This document shows, piece after piece, positions 23,988 through 31,522 of a DNA stretch of 33,811 nt; position 1 is the first letter of the stretch; each line of letters opens with the position of its first letter. Origin of the DNA: Planctomycetota bacterium (GTDB lineage: Bacteria > Planctomycetota > Planctomycetia > Pirellulales > Pirellulaceae). The notes beneath the pieces were generated by a model. It did no database searches. It was not told the DNA's origin and saw nothing but the letters and a program-made list of their open reading frames with translations. The stretch spans positions 1 through 33,811 of the forward strand of contig JAJRWU010000183.1 of the NCBI GenBank assembly GCA_024276655.1, written 5' to 3'. A program made the position numbers and the translations under genes.

Positions 23988-25520
23988 CTACTCACGGCCG
24001 CCAATGCAAACTAGGTATTCCTGGCGGCCCGCGCCGTGCTCCGCGATACGCAAGTAGATGCGATTGCCGCAAATCGTCGGCGTGGCGAACGATTCATCGC
24101 CCAATCGGTTGCGGGACACCAACTCGAAACCACGCGGGTCGGCCCGAAATACGAACGTCTGGCCGCGCTCGTTGGACAGATAAATGTTCCCGCTGGCGAG
24201 AATCGGCGAAGCGCTCACCGGCCCGCCCAAGCGAGCCTTCCACATTTCCTGGCCATCGCCAGCCCGCCAACAGTAGGCCACGCCAGCATCGGTGATGGCG
24301 TAAACGTGGCCGTTGTGGACCAGCATCGATTGCTCGTAGCATTTTTGTCCATTCCGCCACACCACTTGCCCCGAACCATCGGCTCGCACCGCCAGCGTCT
24401 CCGATTTAGGATACCCGCCGCTGGCGAACACCAAATCCCCCTCCCAGACCATCGTCCCGCAGGTGGCGTTCGTGGTTCCCGCGCAAGACCACAAAGGCCG
24501 GCCGTTTTTAGGATCGTAACTGCTCACCCGATTCGCGCCGCTGAGCAGCAGTTGGTCTCGACCGGCGACCTTCGCCACGATGGGCGAGGAAAAACTGAGT
24601 TGCTTTGAACGCGGCGTTCGCCAAATTTCGTTGCCTTTCCGGCGATCATACGCCACGATGAACCCGCCTTTCTCATACTCTCCGGAAACAATAACAACCT
24701 CATCGTAAATCAGCGGAGAGGCCGCGTATCCATACTCGTATTGTTTGGGGTTGAACGGCCCCGCAACCTTATGCCAAAGCGTCTTTCCCTGGAGATCCAG
24801 GGCGTACAAATGAATGGCTTCGTGATGAAAGAACGAGGCAAAAATGCGTTCGCCATCGCAGGCAACGGTTTGCGAGGCGTGCGTGTTTTTGCTATGGATT
24901 TTGGGGAAACCGCCTTGGCTGAGGTCGGTTTTCCATTTCGGTTCGCCCGTCGAACGCGAGAGACAAACCACCGACTGCACTTGCCGCTGTTCGTCGGCGG
25001 TGGCGAGAAAGATACGATCACCGACAATCGTGGGCGAGCCGTGGCCGCGGCTTGGAAGCGGCGCCTTCCAGATAATGTTTTTCTGATCGCCCCAAGAAGT
25101 GGGCGGCGTTTGGCCGGCGGCCGCGACGCCATTGGAATTCGGACCGCGCCACCAAGGCCAGTCGGCGCTCGCGGAGGCGCGGCCAGCGCCTTGCTGCGCC
25201 GCGCTCTTCGAATCGTTCTTCGGCGCATTCGCCGCCGCGCGACGTTTCCGAAGCAGCTCGCTGACGAAGCGTTGATCGGCTTTGCTCAACTTCGTCAGAG
25301 GCAGCGAGACGATTGCGCCATCTTGCTTTTTGATTTTCAGGCGTCCGTCCTGGAAGTCGACGAAGGTCGCTTGCAGTTTGAATTTTCCGGTGGCGTCGGT
25401 CCAGGTGCGAACGACGTCTGCCTGGGGTTCGCCGCCGGTTTTCGATTCTTGCCCGAAGGCGCCGCCGGCCGCCGCAAGCAACACAAGAAACGCCGCCAAG
25501 CTATTGATTTTGATACGCAT
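23988..25520 (-). CDS. Secreted SHD1 plus PQQ-like beta-propeller protein
   Basis: The 510-aa precursor has a signal peptide (INSLAAFLVLLAAAGGAFGQ). An SHD1-type domain follows (residues ~35-90: RTWTDATGKFKLQATFVDFQ, GAIVSLPLTKLSKADQRFV), then a Ser/Ala-rich linker. The rest is a BamB-like propeller whose blades contain tryptophan motifs (GSPTIVGDRIFLAT, YAASPLIYDEVVIV, VYAITDAGVAYCW, PATTICGNRI-like ends). SHD1 fused to PQQ repeats is a hallmark of planctomycete secreted proteins. Propellers of this class usually act as scaffolds or lectin-like binders rather than quinoprotein enzymes, and I see no dehydrogenase residues. ATG 25520 follows AGAGGGA; the frame upstream to 25631 is not protein-like. 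Confidence 0.88.
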   Translation of the reverse strand: MRIKINSLAAFLVLLAAAGGAFGQESKTGGEPQADVVRTWTDATGKFKLQATFVDFQDGRLKIKKQDGAIVSLPLTKLSKADQRFVSELLRKRRAAANAPKNDSKSAAQQGAGRASASADWPWWRGPNSNGVAAAGQTPPTSWGDQKNIIWKAPLPSRGHGSPTIVGDRIFLATADEQRQVQSVVCLSRSTGEPKWKTDLSQGGFPKIHSKNTHASQTVACDGERIFASFFHHEAIHLYALDLQGKTLWHKVAGPFNPKQYEYGYAASPLIYDEVVIVSGEYEKGGFIVAYDRRKGNEIWRTPRSKQLSFSSPIVAKVAGRDQLLLSGANRVSSYDPKNGRPLWSCAGTTNATCGTMVWEGDLVFASGGYPKSETLAVRADGSGQVVWRNGQKCYEQSMLVHNGHVYAITDAGVAYCWRAGDGQEMWKARLGGPVSASPILASGNIYLSNERGQTFVFRADPRGFELVSRNRLGDESFATPTICGNRIYLRIAEHGAGRQEYLVCIGGRE

Positions 25521-26082
25521 TCGCGTCCCTCTTTGAAGTTCCGGTATTGTGCCTTGCTGATGCCTCAAATATAGCACAAAAAGACTTGCGGCCGGGCACA
25601 CAAGCCGTGGCGGCGCCAAACTCGCGTGCATCGTTCGTTGGGAGCATTTACAAGGAGAAGATCAAAGAAATCTTGTAACCGTTCATAGATTTTGAACCGT
25701 CGGCTGGATGTTATCGCAATTTCCTGCAACGCCGGCGGAAGTTCAGATATTGCTCAGCGGTTTCCAGGCGGACATTGCAACGGTCGAGTAGAGGAGGGGC
25801 GTCATTGACGCCCCTCCTCTACTCGACCGTTTCCCGTCTTCGTAATCGCATATCGGTTATTCGCTATCGGCTTTATCGTTGTCGCAAATTCCCGCGTCTC
25901 CGTGAATGGCAAATTGAATTCAACCATTCTTCGCTGTTCATGAGCCTCTTCGTGACAGACGATCCGTTGATGGCGGATGGAGAGCAGCGCGAAGCGTGCA
26001 AGGTTACCAATCCCTGGCCGCCGGCCACATGCTAGCCACGAGATGAATAAGCCGCGGGGCAAAAATATCGAAGCACTCGTTC
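25521..26082. other. Intergenic region with a long perfect palindrome
   Basis: No gene is supported in these 562 bp. The short open frames here run through the palindrome at 25779-25831. It should hold the promoter of the SHD1-PQQ gene and the 3' end of the tsaE transcript. Confidence 0.45.
25779..25831. repeat. Perfect 53-nt palindrome (26-bp arms, 1-nt centre)
   Basis: AACGGTCGAGTAGAGGAGGG continues to GCGTCA at 25804, and the exact reverse complement runs from 25806 to 25831. No T run follows on either strand, so it is not a standard terminator. A transcript would form an unusually long, loop-poor hairpin. Confidence 0.9.
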
Positions 26083-26577
26083 TCAAACTCCGGGTTCCGC
26101 GCTGGCTGCCAATTTAGTGGCGATTTGTTCGATGGTGCTTACGTATTTCTGGCCACGACTGTTTAGGCGGAATTGCCGGCGGGTGTCGTCGACGACGTCA
26201 ATTTCGATTTCGACACGCTCCCGGGGCAGGCAGTCGACGACGCGGTCGCCCCATTCGACCACCGTGATTGCCGGGGAGTCGAAGAATTCCTCCGCCCCGA
26301 GTTCGAGAAATTCGTCGTCGTCGTGGAGTCGGTATGCGTCAAGATGCACCAGCGTTTTCGCTCCCTCGTATTGTTGGCACAAGACAAACGTCGGACTGAC
26401 GACTCGCTCGGGGTCGATTCCCCAAAACGCCGCCATGCCTTGGGTCAGCCGTGTTTTGCCGGCGCCCAACGTCCCACAAAGCGAGACCACCGTTCCCGCC
26501 GGCAGGAATTCCGCCAGCGCCGCGGCCAGGCGATCGGTGTCTTCCAACGAAGCGGCGGAAAATAGAAATTCAGTCAT
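26083..26577 (-). CDS. tsaE: tRNA threonylcarbamoyladenosine biosynthesis ATPase TsaE
   Basis: This 164-aa P-loop ATPase works with TsaB and TsaD to place threonylcarbamoyl on A37 of ANN-decoding tRNAs. The Walker A motif GTLGAGKT is at residues 35-42, followed by the family signatures VVSPTFVLCQQYEG and LVHLDAYRL, and VVEWGDRV in the C-terminal half. The length is normal. Its ATG overlaps the stop of thiL (TGA within ATGA, 26574-26577), so the two genes are translationally coupled. The last ~25 residues are a loose extension. Confidence 0.95.
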   Translation of the reverse strand: MTEFLFSAASLEDTDRLAAALAEFLPAGTVVSLCGTLGAGKTRLTQGMAAFWGIDPERVVSPTFVLCQQYEGAKTLVHLDAYRLHDDDEFLELGAEEFFDSPAITVVEWGDRVVDCLPRERVEIEIDVVDDTRRQFRLNSRGQKYVSTIEQIATKLAASAEPGV

Positions 26578-27497
26578 GAGTCTTTTCCGTGTTCAAAACC
26601 GCGCGGCTCAAGGGCGATTCTTTCACCGCCCGGTTGCCGCAGCCAAAGTTTTTTTTTCAACGTCATTTCGCCGATGCGGGTGAGGGGAATATCCAATGGC
26701 TGTTCGGCGAGCAAACGCCGCGCCACGGCTTCCGGCATGGCCAACAACAGTTCGAAATCTTCACCGTCGGACAGGGCGTGCGCCAGCGGCGATTTGTTGG
26801 TCGACTTGCTCAAACGTTGGGCGTCCGGGGCAATAGGAATGGCGGCCGCCTCCAACTCCACGCCGCAACCACTCGCAGCCGCCAAACGGGCGACGTCCAA
26901 CGACAAACCATCGCTGATATCGATCGCGGCATGCACCTCGAATTCATGTTGCAACTGCAACGCCTCCTCCACGCGAGGCTGAAAATCGAAGTGCCTTCCC
27001 AGAATACTTCCTCCCAGGCTGCCTGTCACGAGCAGGGCGTCGCCCGGTTGTGCTCCGTGGCGCGTCCAGGCGTTGTTTGCTTCGACAGCGCCGATAGCCG
27101 TCAGACTAACCACCAAACCGCCCGGCCAACAATTTGTATCGCCGCCGGCAATCGCGACCTTAAAATGCTCGGCCAGCGGCAACATGCCGGTGATGATCTG
27201 GCGAGCCAGTTCGGCGGCGCCCTGGCTGGGCAGCGCCAACGCCACGACCACGCCCACCGGCCGCGCCGCCATGGCGGCAAGATCGCTCAAGTTGACCGCC
27301 AACGCCTTTCGCCCCACGCGCTCGCCGCCACATTCGGCCAACAAAAAATCGACGCCTTCGGTTAGTAGGTCGGTCGTGACAACGCAATCTTGCCGCAACC
27401 CAAGATCAAGAATGGCCGCATCATCGCCGACGCCCAACTTGAGCAAGGGGTGCGGCGGCAACTGCGGCTTCAGCCAATCGACGAACTCTAACTCCAT
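26574..27497 (-). CDS. thiL: Thiamine-monophosphate kinase
   Basis: The 307-aa enzyme phosphorylates thiamine monophosphate to the coenzyme thiamine diphosphate. The PurM-like fold signatures are clear: LKLGVGDDAAIL (Mg-ATP binding Asp pair at ~25-26), VVTTDLLTEGVDF, AVNLSDLAAMAARP, IAGGDTN, and AAIDISDGLSLD in the second half. ATG 27497 starts MELEFVDWL, a typical family start; the frame is open to 27569, but the added part is arginine-rich and unlike protein. It forms a two-gene operon with tsaE downstream. A hairpin of the dispersed family lies upstream. Confidence 0.93.
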   Translation of the reverse strand: MELEFVDWLKPQLPPHPLLKLGVGDDAAILDLGLRQDCVVTTDLLTEGVDFLLAECGGERVGRKALAVNLSDLAAMAARPVGVVVALALPSQGAAELARQIITGMLPLAEHFKVAIAGGDTNCWPGGLVVSLTAIGAVEANNAWTRHGAQPGDALLVTGSLGGSILGRHFDFQPRVEEALQLQHEFEVHAAIDISDGLSLDVARLAAASGCGVELEAAAIPIAPDAQRLSKSTNKSPLAHALSDGEDFELLLAMPEAVARRLLAEQPLDIPLTRIGEMTLKKKLWLRQPGGERIALEPRGFEHGKDS

Positions 27498-27578
27498 GGG
27501 CGTTCTTCCGCGTATGGCTGGAAATGACACAATGCGAGCGCGACGCATTCGGAACCGTCCCGAATTCACCTACCGAAT

Positions 27579-27612
27579 TAAAAGCCCGGCCTTTTCGAAA
27601 TGCCGGGCTTTT
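27579..27612 (-). terminator. Terminator-like hairpin, copy 5 of the dispersed repeat
   Basis: AAAAGCCCGGCCTTTT / GAAATGCCGGGCTTTT lies after the stop of the minus-strand gene at 27650 and before thiL. Its flanks combine both known outer segments: GGAACCGTCCCGAA, then TTCACCTACCGAATT, the reverse of copy 2's right flank. Confidence 0.75.
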
Positions 27613-27649
27613 CCGAGCTAACACCGGTAACCTGTTTCGAGACGGTTTC

Positions 27650-27877
27650 CTAGGCCCAATCCATTCCCGATTGCTCCCTCACGCGTTCTTCGAAACTGCC
27701 CAGCAGGCCGCCGATGACATCCCACTTTCGCGGCCGGCGAACTTCAATATCGCCTTGCTGGTTGATGCGAACAATAGAGCTGGCGCTCACGCCCGACGAC
27801 TCCAAGTCCGCCAGGTGCAGTTCGCCATCATTGACGATCTGGTCAAGCGTTTCGCCTGTTATTTCGATGAACTTCAT
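27650..27877 (-). CDS. Small conserved planctomycete protein, function unknown
   Basis: The product is 75 aa. ATG 27877 begins MKFIEITGETLDQIVNDGEL and the protein ends SFEERVREQSGMDWA. The middle GVSASSIVRINQQGDIEVRR, followed by KWDVIGGLLG, recalls a small soluble family seen in many Pirellulales genomes, here by memory only. It looks alpha/beta with no signal peptide or metal site. AGAAGG upstream supports the start; a much longer open frame to 28492 exists but its upstream part overlaps the opposite-strand secreted gene and is not protein-like. Its conservation suggests a housekeeping role that I cannot name. Confidence 0.75.
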   Translation of the reverse strand: MKFIEITGETLDQIVNDGELHLADLESSGVSASSIVRINQQGDIEVRRPRKWDVIGGLLGSFEERVREQSGMDWA

Positions 27878-28120
27878 GTTTTGCCGCCTTCTCTCAGTGG
27901 GTTCGATTGCCAATGGCGGAAGAAATGAGACGCCGCCCAAAGGCCGTTCTTTTGATGTGTTTTCGCAAAGCAATGCGGTTCCAGCCATCATTCTAACAAA
28001 TTCCCAGCGCGTCTGAAATAAACTTGGGGCAAATCGATCTTGCTGAACACGAGAACAAACGCTATTAGATGGCATGAACTGTTTTTGCCCTTGTTTTCGT
28101 GTAGAAAGGAATTCCGACCG

Positions 28121-28471
28121 ATGACAAAAACATGCGGAATGCTTGCCGGAGCGGTCGTTTTTTGTGGTGTTTTGTTGATGCAACCCGAGCCCTGCAATTC
28201 CGGTGGCGGCGAAGCGGAGGTGGTTCTCGATGAAACGGTTCTGGCAACCGTGGCAGGGCTCAAGGACACGCTCGAAAAAGGCCTCCGCTTGAGGCGGCCG
28301 GTGGAATTCGCCTTTGCCAACAGGGTGGTGTTCTTGGTGCAAACCAATCGCCTGACCCGTAAATTGGTTTTGGAGGTGTTCTCCTACGCGCGCGGAAAGC
28401 GGCCCTACCCATATCCTTATTTCGAACGCGTGATGCGTGCTCGCGCCGCCCAGGTGGGTGTCACGATCTGA
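28121..28471 (+). CDS. Small secreted protein, function unknown
   Basis: The product is 116 aa. A signal peptide is evident (MLAGAVVFCGVLLMQPEPCN), possibly with lipidation at one of the cysteines, although the lipobox is poor. The mature part is about 90 residues: VLDETVLATVAGLKDTLEKG, RLRRPVEFAFANRVVFLVQT, and a basic, tyrosine-rich end (RPYPYPYFERVMRARAAQ). AAAGGA precedes ATG 28121. It is divergent from the 75-aa gene. No family was recognised with certainty. Confidence 0.6.
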   Translation: MTKTCGMLAGAVVFCGVLLMQPEPCNSGGGEAEVVLDETVLATVAGLKDTLEKGLRLRRPVEFAFANRVVFLVQTNRLTRKLVLEVFSYARGKRPYPYPYFERVMRARAAQVGVTI

Positions 28472-28509
28472 CGCTCCCACCTTATACTTCACTCGGCATG
28501 GCCCGCCGC

Positions 28510-28662
28510 TTGGGCGAGCGGCGGAAAATAACTTACCCGCACGCAGCGGGAGTCCGTGAGTTTTTTTGAGTTCCCGCCTGCGCGGGAATGACCGTTTGCT
28601 GATTCACTCGCTTGCGCTTCGTGCTTGTATTTAGGTGAATTTTCATCCGCCTGCCGCTTGAA
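28510..28662 (+). repeat. MITE-like repeat, copy C
   Basis: It is colinear with copy A: GGGCGAGCGGCGGAAAATAA at the left, the TTCCCGCCTGCGCGGGAA hairpin in the middle, CGCTTGCGCTTCGTGCTTGT, and GAATTTTCATCCGCCTGCCG at the right. It ends 23 bp before the MFS gene start. Confidence 0.85.
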
Positions 28663-28685
28663 GTAAAACACCTGGAGAGCAACGC

Positions 28686-29972
28686 ATGGCGTCATCAACC
28701 GACGGAGCCCCCGGCAGCAAGGCGGCCGCCGATATTTCGCCGTTCGGTCGAGGACTGGTATTGGCGACCGCCTTTCTCGGCTGGATGTTGGCCGGTCTGA
28801 TCATGGTGATTATTCCCTTGGCCGGTCGCGCCGCGACGATCGATTTTCTCGGGCCGGGGCATGAAGCGATGGTCGCGATGTGGTTTTCCCGCTACATCTG
28901 TGCTTTTTTGCTGGGCGCCGCCGCGGGCGGCTTGCTCTTCGGCTGGTTGGGCGATCGGATCGGCCGCTCGCGCGCCATGGGCTGGAGCATCATTTGTTAT
29001 TCCGTGCTCACGGGGCTGGCCTATTTTGTCGAGACGCCCTGGCAGTTGACCGTAATGCGATTTTTGGCCTGCTTGGGCGTGGGCGGTATGTGGCCCAACG
29101 GCGTGGCGTTGGCGTCGGAGGCTTGGTCCAACGTTTCGCGGCCGATCTTGGCCGGACTGATTGGCGCTTCAGCCAACTTGGGTTTCATGTTGCTGTCGGC
29201 GCTGGCGATGGCGTATCCAATCACTCCGGAAAACTGGCGTTGGGTGACGCTGGCCGGTTTGCTGCCTGTTTTCCTGGGTGTGTTCGTGTTGGCGGCGGTT
29301 CCGGAATCGCTGCATTGGCTGGCGAGTCGGGAGAAATCGAAACAACGCCACGATTCCTCGCCGCTGTTGGCCGTCTTCCAGCCGCCGCTGCTCAAATACA
29401 CGCTGCTGGGAATCTGCCTGGGAGCGATTCCCTTGTTGGGGAATTGGGGCGCCGCCAACTGGCTGGTGCCTTGGGCGGGAAAAATTGGCGAGGAAATGGG
29501 TGAGCCGACGCTCAAGGCTTGGGCGCAATGGACAAAATCGGGCGGCGGCGCGGTCGGCGCCTTGTTGGGCGGCTGGGTGGCCAACTCCATGGGACGCCGC
29601 CGCAGTTATTTTCTCATGTGTCTGTTCTCGCTGGGAATCAGCCTGCATATTTTTTACAACCTGCAACCGGGCGGCCCGACATTCCTGCCGTGGGTGTTCG
29701 CGGTCGGCTTTTTCGGCACGCTGTTCTTCGGTTGGCTCCCGCTCTTTTTGCCGGAACTGTTTCCCACGCGCGTGCGGGCCACCGGCTCCGGCGTGAGTTT
29801 CAATTTCGGCCGCATCGCGACCGCCGGCGGCGTGTTGGCGGCGGGGCTGTTGATGGAGCGTTTCAGCGGCGATTACGCCCGCGTTGGCCAGATCACGTGT
29901 TTAGTTTATGTGGTGGGACTGATCGTGATTTGGTTCGCGCCCGATACCTCCGACTCGCAACTAGAAGATTAG
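28686..29972 (+). CDS. Major facilitator superfamily transporter
   Basis: The 428-aa inner-membrane protein has about 12 hydrophobic segments. The MFS loop 2-3 signature is visible as FGWLGDRIGRSRAM, with a second, degenerate copy at the start of the C-terminal half (GGWVANSMGRRRSYF), as expected from the internal duplication of the fold. WPNGVALASEAW and LPELFPTRVRATGSGVSFNF resemble the sugar- and aromatic-acid-type MFS groups, but the substrate cannot be assigned. The start ATG 28686 has GGAGAG 8 nt upstream. It stands alone between two MITE-like repeats. Confidence 0.92.
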   Translation: MASSTDGAPGSKAAADISPFGRGLVLATAFLGWMLAGLIMVIIPLAGRAATIDFLGPGHEAMVAMWFSRYICAFLLGAAAGGLLFGWLGDRIGRSRAMGWSIICYSVLTGLAYFVETPWQLTVMRFLACLGVGGMWPNGVALASEAWSNVSRPILAGLIGASANLGFMLLSALAMAYPITPENWRWVTLAGLLPVFLGVFVLAAVPESLHWLASREKSKQRHDSSPLLAVFQPPLLKYTLLGICLGAIPLLGNWGAANWLVPWAGKIGEEMGEPTLKAWAQWTKSGGGAVGALLGGWVANSMGRRRSYFLMCLFSLGISLHIFYNLQPGGPTFLPWVFAVGFFGTLFFGWLPLFLPELFPTRVRATGSGVSFNFGRIATAGGVLAAGLLMERFSGDYARVGQITCLVYVVGLIVIWFAPDTSDSQLED

Positions 29973-30081
29973 GCCAGCGCAGATGAAAATGCGGCGTTGC
30001 ATCGCCAAGAACATGTGTTGAAACGCGAGCCAACTGTACGATGGCCATCCAACGCCAGGGCTTTCGTTTCAAAATACGTTC

Positions 30082-30231
30082 TTAGGCGAGCGGCGGAAAA
30101 TAACTCACCCGCACGCAACGGGAGTCCGTGAGTTTTTTGGATTCCCACCCACGCAAGAATGACCGTTTGCTGATTCACTCGCTTGCGCTTCGTGCTTGTA
30201 TTAGGTGAATTCTCACCTGCCGCTGGCCTAA
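30082..30231 (+). repeat. MITE-like repeat, copy D
   Basis: It is colinear with copies A and C: TTAGGCGAGCGGCGGAAAAT at the left and CACCTGCCGCTGGCCTAA at the right. The right terminus contains the stop codon (TAG on the minus strand, 30228-30230) of the DUF6268-like gene. Confidence 0.87.
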
Positions 30232-31214
30232 TAATAAATAACGCCGCGAACCAAGCCGCCGTTTTTGAGATCTTGGTCGCCGACGCCGCTGCCGTATTCG
30301 ATTTCACGCGCGAACACGTACCCGCCTTCGAGCCGGAACGTGGCGCCGTCTGATTCACGTTCGACGCCGAAGAGCAAGCGTAAATCCCGTATCGTGACGG
30401 TGTCGGCCGCGCCGCCGGCGCGGGTCATGCCCCATGAACCGCCGCCGAATTCGCCGCTGATGTACGCCCACCACGCCGAGCGGTCGTCTTGGTGCGTTCG
30501 CAACGCGATGCGGGGCTTGGGAAAAAGGAGGTCGAATTTCCAGTCGTCGGTGGGGGTCCAGATCAGGCCGAAAACGGGCAGCGCGGCGTAGTCGTCGCGG
30601 TCAAGATACGCCACGCCGAGCACGGCTTTTGTATCGGGCCTCCATTGATAAATCCCCACGGCCCTGCCTTGCAGGCGAAATTGGCTTTCGCTGGTGTCGG
30701 TGTTGCCGAACACGCCCGGCGTGATGGCGAGGTCGAATGTCCAGTAGTCGCCGAAGGGGCGCAAGGTGCGAATTTCCAGCGTGGCGTCATAGAGTTCGTT
30801 GGGAACGTCGAGCACGGAGGTTTGTAACACGTCGAGCCCGAAGGCGGGAGTTATTAAAAGCGGCGCTTCGCGGGTCGGCAGAGGAAAGCCGAACGTGGCG
30901 CTAAAATCGAGTTCCGTCAGACTGAGGCTGTTGCTGTCGGCCGTGATTCGCGTGGCGCCGTGGTAAACCTGTTGCAGTATTCCGGCCCGTGGCTGCTTTT
31001 CGAAGTACCGCTGCTGCACGGCATGGGGTTGCGCCGGTTCCAAGAGCGGCGGGTCGAAACGGCGTGCGACCTCATAAAAACCACCAGGCGACTGCTCCGC
31101 CGAGCCTGGAAAAACACTTCTAGGATCGCCCGACGCACCACCCGCCAACTGCCCGAATGCCGCCGACGGCCCAAGCAGCAAGAAGAACGCGATGATAACT
31201 GTAGTTCGCTTCAT
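30228..31214 (-). CDS. Exported beta-rich protein, DUF6268-like
   Basis: The 328-aa precursor starts MKRTTVIIAFFLLLGPSAAF, a clear signal peptide. The mature part alternates polar and aromatic residues in beta-strand fashion (LLITPAFGLDVLQTS, YWTFDLAITPGVFGN, DDWKFDLLFPKPRIAL, ATFRLEGGYVFAREI) and ends in an aromatic residue (GVIYY), suggesting an outer-membrane barrel. The pattern fits the DUF6268 family as I remember it. ATG 31214 is chosen from the signal peptide; the frame continues upstream only because the 15-bp repeats are open in every frame. The stop lies in a MITE terminus. Confidence 0.78.
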   Translation of the reverse strand: MKRTTVIIAFFLLLGPSAAFGQLAGGASGDPRSVFPGSAEQSPGGFYEVARRFDPPLLEPAQPHAVQQRYFEKQPRAGILQQVYHGATRITADSNSLSLTELDFSATFGFPLPTREAPLLITPAFGLDVLQTSVLDVPNELYDATLEIRTLRPFGDYWTFDLAITPGVFGNTDTSESQFRLQGRAVGIYQWRPDTKAVLGVAYLDRDDYAALPVFGLIWTPTDDWKFDLLFPKPRIALRTHQDDRSAWWAYISGEFGGGSWGMTRAGGAADTVTIRDLRLLFGVERESDGATFRLEGGYVFAREIEYGSGVGDQDLKNGGLVRGVIYY

Positions 31215-31235
31215 GGGGTCCGTCCGTGGACATTG

Positions 31236-31370
31236 TCTCGAAATAGTGCGTCTCGAAATAGTGCGTCTCGAAATAGTGCGTCTCGAAATAGTGCGTCTCG
31301 AAATAGTGCGTCTCGAAATAGTGCGTCTCGAAATAGTGCGTCTCGAAATAGTGCGTCTCGAAATAGTGCA
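31236..31370 (+). repeat. Nine perfect 15-bp tandem repeats upstream of the DUF6268-like gene
   Basis: The unit TCTCGAAATAGTGCG is repeated nine times without change except the last base. The array occupies the region 22-156 bp upstream of the start codon on the minus strand, where a promoter or leader would be. A related TCTCGAAATA occurs at about 33160. Confidence 0.93.
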
Positions 31371-31430
31371 GCGGAAAAGTAGGCGTTTTGTCTGTCTTTG
31401 TACAGGCCTCTTGGGCACACCTTGCCCGCC

Positions 31431-31501
31431 GTTGGAGTGTACGCTTCAGCGTGTTTTCTTCTTTCGCACCCTATGAAACAAGCTAAAGCTTGAACTCCAA
31501 C
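31431..31501. repeat. 71-bp element with inverted termini
   Basis: GTTGGAGTGTACGCTTCAGC at the left is an imperfect inverted match of GCTAAAGCTTGAACTCCAAC at the right. Half copies (GTGTACGCTTGAGTGTGTTT; GTTGGAGTGTACGCTTTAGC) lie at 33272-33321. Confidence 0.75.
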
Positions 31502-31522
31502 CATCCAAACACCGCTCACTAC

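Noticed and set aside
27650-28492. 280-codon version of the 75-aa gene
   Set aside because: The upstream portion overlaps the divergent secreted-protein gene and is not protein-like; ATG 27877 has its own ribosome-binding site.
31236-31370. CRISPR array
   Set aside because: 15-bp head-to-tail repeats without spacers.
31211-31519. Minus-strand frame with RDALF pentapeptide-like repeats
   Set aside because: It is only a translation of the 15-bp DNA repeat, which is open in several frames on both strands; there is no start signal and no flanking protein-like sequence.
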